DNA of 64,000 bases from Xiphydria camelus (lineage: Eukaryota; Arthropoda; Insecta; Hymenoptera; Xiphydriidae), in the NCBI GenBank assembly GCA_963678675.1, contig OY783200.1, positions 7,266,501-7,330,500 on the forward strand, written 5' to 3'. The position numbers and the translations under genes were made by a program. How positions within the stretch are numbered: position 1 is the stretch's first letter; each line of letters opens with the position of its first letter. Of this stretch, positions 56,645-64,000 are shown piece after piece. The notes beneath the pieces were generated by a model. The model worked only from the letters and a program-made list of their open reading frames with translations. It had not been told where the DNA came from and did no database searches.

Positions 56645-58872
56645 GGGCGGTGTCACACCATGCGTTTTCACCGGTGCGGTTTAAAACGGATGCGTTTTAA
56701 CCGTACCGGGACCGGTCAGTCGCACTGGCCTGTCAGTCTGCTACATTCCGTGAGCGCATCAAGATGTCCCGAAAAATTTTTAAAAAGAAATTGGTATGTA
56801 GCTGTTTGGGAGCCGTGCGATCGATGCTGGATCTCCGCGGGGTCGTAAATCCCGCAGCCACTCGTTCGTGACACGGCTTTGTAAAAATTTTATTTCGTCC
56901 CTGACACTTATAAAATTTTTTTTAATTAACTCTTTTTTTCTTGGCAATCACAAAACTAGGACGAAATTACTTGAAAAATCACACTCGTAATTTAAATTGT
57001 TGTAAAATTGTTAATTATAAATGTTTCTCAAAACCACCGGTTACAAGGACGAGATTGAACCTTCTAGTTAAAAAATTTTCGTCATTTTTTGTTTTCAGTT
57101 AAAATCCGAACGAGAATTTTTTGGCACCGTAAAAGGCATTCATATCCACGAGAGACAATCCACGTTGAGATTTTATATAAATCTGTCTCACTCCTACTTA
57201 GACGGTCCCATAAACGCCTCTCACTTGCACTTATGGTGTAACTTCCCGGCGATATTTCCCCCACTTTACCCTAATTGTTTTTTGTCAGACCAAGGTTTTT
57301 TCATTGCTTGAGGCATGTAGTTTGAAAGTTATGCAAGTCTGACAGTGCTCATTTATGTTAACTACCGCATTTGTTTTTCAATTAAACAGTTGTCAGACTT
57401 GACCTTTACCCTAACTGTAAGGCCATTTTTTTATTAACATTCGAAAGGTCTAGTTTCAGTCTAGGGTAGTAAGATCCTTGCTCATTTATGTTAAATAGAA
57501 TTTTTTTCACTCCTTAAAAATTACGGGGTGGGTTCCCGCCCCGCCCGCGCGCTTTAAGACCATTGATTTCTTAATAATCGCAGCAAAATCTACGTAACCA
57601 ACAGACGATAAACCGTGCTCATTATATGTTAAGAAAATCGTCGCTAGCTCTTGGACTATCACTATATTACTATTAATATATTCGAATTAAAGAGATACAG
57701 GTGATGATTGACCGTGGTTTACAATTAACTGTTCCGAATGTACTGTGTACGATACACTACACTGGTGTGCCTTGGTTGGAAAGTTAACTGACTTGTCACT
57801 TAAGTATAATGGATATACACTTAGGTGAATTGAATGATAAGTTGAAGGACTTACAACCTGAATGCGCTGGATAGACTGGCAGACTGAGGCACTGATCACT
57901 ATGCTGACTGAGGCATATTTGCACATTGAAGAAGATACATTCGGTAGCGATTTATATACATTGCAACTAATAGCTAGTGGGGATAGCGTGGGTGGTGCGG
58001 TACGCTCTAATTGGTTGGTTGAGAGTGACGCTATAACTAGTAGGGGTTGATGGATGCGTCCCGATTGGCTAGGAAGGTGATTAACTCCCCTGGCGAGGAA
58101 GGTACAACCTCTTAGCGTTCCGAAAGGGGCGAGGAAGTTTCCGAAGAAGTGCAGGTGCGTTCTGTACTTGGAATTTCCCGTGACGTACTAAGTTCCGTTA
58201 GAGGAAATAGGCTGTTAACTCAGAGATAATCCCTTTTCAGAATGCATCAAGGTTCGAGGATCCGGAAAGGCCCGGTAATTAACGGTACCTGGTTACGTGT
58301 ACTCAGGTCGAAGGATACCAATAACGAACTATTAGTGAAAGAATATTACGGTTCCCGGAATATCCCGTCCACTTTATTATCGCAATTGACCCATGATTCG
58401 CGGTAATACTAATTGCTAGGAATCGCCAACATTGGGTTCATCCGTTCTTTTCCCAACGCGAATCAATACAAAAATTTCGGAAGTTTTTTGAAAATATTTG
58501 TCTTTATAGCGATATATTTTTTACGCGTTTTCTCTTTTGCATTTTTATCACTGTATTCTTTTGCACTTTTATCTCAAAGTGCTGGCTTCTCCTGAATGCA
58601 AATTATGAATTTATCCATGTCGAACATTTTCACTACCGCTGCGTTTGAACCGTACAGTCGAACAGCTATCGTAAGAATGCTTGTGTCAACGATGCGTTCC
58701 GGTGTAGCGTTCAAACCGGCGTAGGACCGCAGCAAGATGCGGCAGCGTTCGGTAAATGCGGCCGCAACGCATAGTGTGACACGTGTCATATAAATTCGTG
58801 CGTTTTGCCGTCATCCCTTCAAACCGGAGCGTTTTCACCGTATCGGTGAAAACGCATGGTGTGACACCGCCC
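56645..58872. mobile_element. PIF/Harbinger element with TTA duplication and MADF exon
   Basis: Ends GGGCGGTGTCACACCATGCG and the complement (ending GGTGTGACACCGCCC) are flanked by TTA at 56642 and 58873. CGTTTTCACCG/CGGTGAAAACG palindromes occur subterminally. The interior is largely noncoding, with ACTGAGGCA-type short repeats near 57880 and three GCTCATTTATGTTAA words near 57347, 57479 and 57616. No nuclease domain is seen; a MADF-type fragment sits near the right end. Confidence 0.88.
58490..58627 (-). pseudogene. MADF-domain fragment (Harbinger accessory protein)
   Basis: From the ATG at 58627 the minus strand reads MFDMDKFIICIQEKPAL, a TGA at 58574 where MADF domains have Trp, then DKSAKEYSDKNAKEK. 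This is the first helix and start of the second of a MADF (Myb/SANT-like) domain, the DNA-binding accessory protein of many insect Harbinger elements. The remainder is missing. Confidence 0.7.
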
Positions 58873-58875
58873 TTA

Positions 58876-59839
58876 ACCAGACGATTGACGACTACACGAA
58901 TACCTGGGGATCAGCGTGGTTGCTGCCCTTTGACTCATTACCTTGACCGTCCGGCCGCCGCATAATAGAAACCTCGACGGAAAGTTCCGGCAGGAACATT
59001 TCCCCTTATTTCTATACTTCCGAGAAAGAGCCGTTATTAAATGAATTGTCCCATCTGGACAGGTAGAATAAGATTCCTTAAGATAGTTGAATTTTGGACG
59101 GTAATAGATTTCAACAGAAATCCAACAAGCCTCTCTACCTGCCCACCTATACCATACCTATTTCATTGCGAACATGTGAAAAAAAATGTTGAAGTATTGC
59201 AATTCTGTTCCTAAGTATGGGCCGTCGTGGGAGCTGCGGGGAGCGGGGATGGTTAAGGAATGGGAATTGAAGTCATTGAAGTTAAGAGAAAATGTATGTG
59301 AAGAGATAAGTTTCAGAAACAATTATGTAACTAACTTTATTTAGGATAAGTTAGATTCTGTCTAATTTTATTCACTAGAGCAATGTAAAATCTTATGACA
59401 ATATGTCATACTCTAATAATATCAATTCGATAATTTGTCAATATTTGACATAATTTGCATTATTTCGTGAAATGAATTTCTTACAATTGTTGACAAATTA
59501 TATTCCTTTACATTCCTTTTAATTTGCATAAATCGTGTTAGAATTCATATCTGAGCTATTCTTCACAAAATCTATTTACCCCATTTTCAGAAGGGAAGAG
59601 ATTTTATCGAAGTTCCCTGACTTTTCCAGATATTCGACACCCTCCAAAAAATTCCCCAACTTTTCCCGGATTCCCAGATCTGTGGCAACCCTGTATACGG
59701 CGAGGGAAGATACCGGACCGATTCTTACTTTCCCTTTTCTTACGGAACATTTTGGTCCTTCGAGCCGGATCGGCCCTTATCGGATAACATGTCCTTTCAG
59801 TGTTCAGTGCTAATTAGTGTATTTCTGAATTTGTCACGA
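58876..59839. other. No gene recognised
   Basis: AT-rich with TTTGACAATATTTGACATAATTTGCA-like simple words at 59395-59500 and a CCCTGACTTTTCCAGATATTC segment near 59618 of the kind seen in dispersed arthropod repeats. Confidence 0.35.
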
Positions 59840-59852
59840 CAACCTCCAAACC

Positions 59853-59973
59853 ATGGAAGCTCTCTTTGAAGATCAGCAGATGCTCTTCAGTCGCATGCCG
59901 GACATTGAGCAACTTCCAAAAGATGGGCGCTTCACGGATGACTCGCGGAGCCGTGATAGCACAAATCCAGACG

Positions 59974-60027
<54 letters not shown>

Positions 60028-60195
60028 ACAGTGGGCTCAATTCCAGGAAACTCATAAGCTAATAAAAACTGTGGCCATTCCCACGGAAAAAACTCAGGCC
60101 ATACTTCGTGGGAGAGGTGTTTGAGAAGACCGAGGAAACTTATACGGTGGCACAAGGCGAGCTGATCGAATATCGTGACTCGCTACAGTTTTTTG
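59853..60195 (+). pseudogene. Possible BEL/Pao-type Gag fragment
   Basis: One frame reads LFEDQQMLFSRMPDIEQL (from 59853). After a CT microsatellite another reads WAQFQETHKLIKTVAIP and FEKTEETYTVAQGELIEY. The W-x-x-F-x-x-T-H and F-E-x-T-E-x-x-Y pattern resembles BEL/Pao Gag N-termini. The CT run (59978-60022) breaks the frame. It directly precedes the gypsy gag; assignment is tentative. Confidence 0.4.
59978..60022. repeat. CT microsatellite
   Basis: About 22 uninterrupted CT dinucleotides. Confidence 0.95.
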
Positions 60196-60254
60196 GAAAC
60201 TTCCATAACAAGCATAAATCGTCCAAGTACTGACAATTCAGATAACTCGAATAC

Positions 60255-62170
60255 CATGGCAAGCAATCAAAAAATTTCTCTTAAAACTGAAATAGAAATT
60301 GTACCTCGTTTCAATGGCCAAAATATACCCTTAGGCGACTTTCTCGAAACATGCAAAGAAGCAAAAAATATGCTACCACGCGAATCAGAATCCGATTTAG
60401 TTAAATTAATTCTCACAAAATTAATCGGCGAAGCGAAACGCTGTAGTGTAGGACAAATGTTAACATCAGTAGACCAATTAACAACATTCTTAGAAGAAAT
60501 ATACACCCCAGAAAAAACAATTCATCAATATTACGGAGAATTGAGCGACATTTGCCAATATCATAATGAAAACGTCATAACATACCTAAATCGAGCCAGA
60601 GAATTAGCTAAAAGAATTACCGACGGTCACAGAATAGAAAATCGTATAACCGACGGTCACAGAATAGAAAATCGTATAACCGACGAAAATTTTGGAGCAG
60701 AAGTAAAGAAAGACTTACTAAAATATTTCTTTCGCGGTTTAAATCCAGATATAAGATGTAATATGGGAAAGGTAGATAATCTCAAAAGTGCATGAATTAA
60801 AGCAATAGAACTCGAACGAACGTTAACACGCGTAGAACAAATGCGAGGCAAAGGACCACAAAATTCAAACAACCAACTAACTCCTACAATAAATAGCCAA
60901 AATATTAAATGTCAGATATGCAATATAGAAGGTCATATAGCCAATCAATGCAATATTAATAATAGAGACAATTTAAGAAAAGCATACGTGAACGCAGTCG
61001 TGCATTACCAAGGAACAATTGATAAGTAGCAGTTTTTCCTTGGTAAATGCTCTGACCACGCGGATTGGGAAACCGAGCGACCGCGCAGTAAGTGGGCCAA
61101 GCCAACGCCAGCGATTTCGACGTAGGCAGTTACCCTCATTTCCATTTCTGCAAGTTTGCAATTTGGGAGTTTAAAAGCCGGATCAAAAACGCATTCGCGT
61201 GTACATCTACATTCTTAGTTTCCACCGGTACTGCCTGTCGAAGTTCTGTCGGAGGCTTCCCCCGACAATTATATATATAATCGTAGTTAATTTCTTTTCC
61301 TCCCTTTCGGCATAAAACAACGCCGGGAGTGCGGTTCCATAATATATTTATCTCCGGGAATTTGTGTGTGCTCAAACCGTCAATAAAACCATTTCGACTA
61401 TTTCGAACATTTAAAACCAGTAAAGCCTTGTGAATTAAACCCGAGAAGCAGGACCAACAGGTGGACCCACACCGATCCCCTTAATAACCAGGTTCGGCGG
61501 CCCAGGTACCGTATAAAACCGATAAATTTCCTTTCTTTATATTTTCTCTTTCTCCCTCCCCTCCACCGAGTACCATCCCGAATAATAAAGATTCCTTTCT
61601 TTTCCCCTTCTCCCTCAACGCGAATGGTCCAATCCCTGGGTTTGAATTAGGTTTCAAACTCAAAAAACGGACCTAGACCGAGGTTAGTCGCCAATCCCAT
61701 CCGCAAAATTCTCCGTCTCGATGTATTAAGATATTACTGAGATTGGCAACATAACACAAATATGTAATAAAAATAATCACACCGCGGATGTTTGTAGATC
61801 GCGATTACAAAAAATAAATATCGTACAAACAGAATTTCAAATTTGCCAAATATGTAATCGAAGAGGTCATACAGCAAATAATTGTTGATCACTATTTCAA
61901 CAAAATAAAACACAAATATTCTGTCAAATATGTAAAAGAACTAACCATACAACGAATAATTGTAGACAACGTTCTAAAAATTTCCAAAATAAAAACATCT
62001 GTTAATTTTGCGGCAAATCGGGTCATAAAGCGAACGTCTGCAGAAGCATTATTAATAATCAAAACTATAATCAAAATACTAATACGAGACCTCAAACAAA
62101 ATGTGATTATTGCAGAAAATTTAATCATACCTACCATAGAAAAATGCTTTTTGAAACAACGAGCTAATAC
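60255..62170 (+). pseudogene. Gypsy Gag with at least six CCHC zinc knuckles
   Basis: The capsid-like part starts at the ATG at 60255 (IVPRFNGQNIPLGDFL, LTKLIGEAKR, LEEIYTPEKTIHQYYGEL). A 30-bp tandem duplication (60627-60686) repeats ITDGHRIENR. A TGA at 60793 breaks the frame. Nucleocapsid knuckles of C-x2-C-x4-H-x4-C type lie at 60910-60951, 61757-61795 (first Cys lost at the insertion), 61844-61885, 61922-61963, 62000-62041 and 62102-62146 (last Cys displaced by an indel). Three neighbours are spaced exactly 78 bp apart. Stops follow several knuckles. Known relatives usually have none to two. Confidence 0.88.
60989..61756 (-). mobile_element. LTR-like insertion (putative solo LTR), copy 2
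   Basis: On the plus strand it runs TGAACGCAGTCGTGCATTAC to CAATCTCAG-complement ...GGCAACATAACA, starting TG and ending CA. It is the reverse-orientation homologue of 34273-35069. It splits the gypsy nucleocapsid just before the second zinc knuckle. No coding capacity; no clear target-site duplication. Confidence 0.7.
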
Positions 62171-62224
62171 AATGCAACAATTTCAAACGGGAAACTCCAA
62201 CAGTTCCCCATTAGAGGGCGCTGC

Positions 62225-63115
62225 ATGGGGAACGAATTCAAACACTCAAACGCGTTGTATACACTCAGTCCAATAAAATCACAGCCTAATATCCGATCAT
62301 CAACAGTAAATCTCAGTCAAGAAAGTCGCGTTCCTACAGTTCACGTGGCCCCTGCTAATCTATACCTCCCGGTAACCCTAATGCTTGACACAGGAGCCGG
62401 TCCAAATCTATTAAAGTAAAGAGTTAATAGTGCCTCAAATTTAATAGATCATAGTGAGATCGTCCAGTTAAGAGCGGGATTACGGTCCATATGGTGACGA
62501 CCTTAGGCCGAATTTCGATAAATGTTCTAGGTTTTAATACCTTCTTTCATTTAGTACCAGACGATTTTCTGATCGAACAAGACGGTATACTAGGCTCAGA
62601 TTTCTTTATAGAAAATGATGCTAAGATTAACTATGCAAATAATTGTTTAGAAATCAAAGGACATAAAGTCCCTTTCGAGACTGGAGAAACTATTGTTGTA
62701 CCGGCAAGGGCAATTTCAACAATTTACATTCGATTAAAACCTACGAATTTAAAAGAAGGATACATACCGCGACTACAAGTAAGCGATGGAATATATCTCG
62801 AAGAAACGTTAGTATCAAATGATAACGGCAAAGCATACTTAAAAATATTTAATAGGTACAACTGAAGAAGAAATTGAAATACTAATCCCCCGACGTTAGA
62901 ATTATACGCGTACGAGGAAAACTTAAATAATAAAGCCAAAAATAATAACAAAACAAACGAATCAAATTATAATACCTGTTCTAAGGAAAATCAATGGACA
63001 GATCGCAGTATCGCGTTAGAGGACCTTACAGGAATAGAAGAAATAAATAATGAAAAAATACCTATTCTAGGGCAAATAAACGTACAATCGCCGTATCGCG
63101 TTAAAAGACCTTAAC
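62225..63115 (+). pseudogene. Gypsy aspartic protease and linker
   Basis: The retropepsin active-site triad is visible in VTLMLDTGAGPNLLK (about 62375-62417), immediately followed by a TAA. After a frameshift the flap/second half continues from 62491 (LGRISINVLG, FLIEQDGILGSDFF with the ILG motif), then a variable linker to 62865 and on in another frame to about 63110. The protease would process the Gag-Pol polyprotein. Two frame breaks and a stop make it inactive. Confidence 0.85.
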
Positions 63116-63294
63116 AGAATAGAAAACGTAAATAAAAGAAAAGAAAATACTATTAATAATTCAGAAAATATTAAACAAACAACTCATAATAGAACAGAAA
63201 TAATAAAAGAAAGAAAAGAATTATTACGATTAGATCATTTAAATGAAGAAGAGAGAAAAGAAGTAGAATATTTAATTTAAGTAAGTGAGGATAG

Positions 63295-63797
63295 ATTTCA
63301 TTTACAAGACGATTATTTAGAAGCAACAGATATATTAGAACACGAAATTCCAACGTTAGATGAAATACCAATTAATAAACGACAATACAGATTTCCTCTA
63401 ATTCACAGACAGGAGATCAATAAACAAGTCGAAATGCTACTAGAGAGTGGAATAATAAAACCATCTCAATCACCATATAATACACCACTTTGGATAGTCC
63501 CTAAAAAGAAAAAAGACGATTCAGATGAACCACGTTATCGACTAGTATTAGATTTCAGATCATTAAATGAAAAGACAATAGGAGATTCCTATCAATTACC
63601 TAATATCGTTGATATATTAGACCAATTAGGAAGAGCAAAGTATTTTTCAGTATTTTTGACCTAGACTCAGGCTTCCATCAAATAAAAATGAGCGAAAAGG
63701 ATAATAACAAAACCGCATTTCCTACACCATACGGTCATTACGAATTTAACCACATGCCTTTTGGGCTGAAAAATGCCCCAGCCACATTTCAAAGATT
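63295..63797 (+). pseudogene. Gypsy reverse transcriptase, N-terminal part, truncated
   Basis: Begins after a short charged linker with the same DDYLEATDI...HEIPTLDEIP region as copy 1, then RQEINKQVEMLLESG, RLVLDFRSLN, a frameshift inside the FSVF/DSGFHQI motif (about 63655), and [12 protein letters not shown]. It stops before the YLDD box because another element starts at 63798. Confidence 0.9.
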
Positions 63798-64000
63798 CCC
63801 ATGTAGGAATTGCCGACAGTATTCCAGTAATACCACTAGGCCAATAATGGTCCGACCGTAATAGCCAATACTCGACTTTGACAACTGGCCCAGTATTGGC
63901 CCGCTCATGTATTTCATAACGGCCCAGTACTGGCCCGCTTGTTTCACCAATACTCGATATCTTTATTGGGCCAGTATTGGCAAAACGACAAGGCCAACAC
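63798..64000. mobile_element. Left end of an element with GGCCCAGTATTGG subterminal repeats
   Basis: Starts CCCATGTAGGAATTGCCG within the gypsy RT and continues with many copies of GGCCCAGTATTGGC, CCAATACTCG and GGCCCAGTACTGG in both orientations. The tip resembles CCCAGGTAGCACACT of the 8135 element. The right end is outside the window. Confidence 0.75.

Larger units (their letters stand above)
60175..63797 (+). mobile_element. Ty3/gypsy (errantivirus-like) retrotransposon, copy 2
   Basis: Gag, protease and the first part of RT in the order expected, closely matching copy 1 where they overlap (63295-63797 versus 3336-3855). It is interrupted by an LTR-like insertion (60989-61756) and ends at 63797, where a CCC-ended element begins. 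The left LTR and primer-binding site were not identified. Confidence 0.92.

Noticed and set aside
59853..60155. Ser-Leu or Arg-Glu repeat proteins
   Set aside because: Produced by reading the CT microsatellite; not real genes.

Overview
The window looks like a transposon graveyard from an arthropod, most likely an insect. The evidence is AT-rich DNA with canonical GTAAGT/YAG splice sites, an errantivirus-like Ty3/gypsy element, and Transib, THAP-type, PIF/Harbinger, pogo and piggyBac-like DNA transposon remains. I could not place it to order; a TE-rich insect is as far as the sequence goes. I see no intact host gene, no true tRNA or rRNA gene and no CRISPR array. Almost every recognisable open frame is a broken transposable-element gene.

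Layout. 1-2.7 kb holds an unclassified repeat with a 129-bp tandem array and a near-perfect 226-bp palindrome. 2.7-6.7 kb has a 625-bp inverted-repeat element abutting a 5'-truncated Ty3/gypsy copy (RT, RNase H, integrase). 6.8-12.3 kb has tandem repeats, a 1.48-kb element with GACGT subterminal repeats carrying a 5S-rRNA-like segment, and a pogo-like MITE. 13.5-18.5 kb has a transposase C-terminal relic, a TTAA-flanked piggyBac-like MITE (itself hit by a second TTAA MITE), a THAP-exon transposon and a Transib (RAG1-related) transposase C-terminus with few lesions. 20-25.9 kb has a PHD-finger-bearing nonautonomous element, several palindromic MITEs, the CCCGGGTCGAG family and a 1-kb foldback. 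28.8-33.5 kb contains nested elements: a second THAP element inside a TA-flanked element, then a TTA-flanked Harbinger with two MITEs inside it.

33.7-42.4 kb contains a split minus-strand pseudogene interrupted by an LTR-like insertion, a tandemly duplicated Transposase_21-like pseudogene with preserved phase-2 introns, and a Ty3/gypsy gag with an N-terminal SAP domain. 43.4-48 kb has a four-unit palindromic MITE, a TAA-flanked Harbinger-like element and a second copy of the piggyBac-like MITE. 49-55.5 kb has an inverted-repeat element whose arms carry a tRNA-like promoter (one arm split by a THAP-bearing transposon), a degraded transposase, and another TA-flanked foldback. 56.6-58.9 kb is a Harbinger element keeping a MADF exon. 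59.8-63.8 kb is a second gypsy copy (gag with at least six CCHC knuckles, protease, start of RT), split by an LTR-like insertion and cut at 63797 by another element that runs off the window.

The nesting gives relative ages: gypsy and Transposase_21-like copies are older hosts, and MITEs, LTR-like insertions and CCC-ended elements are later arrivals.
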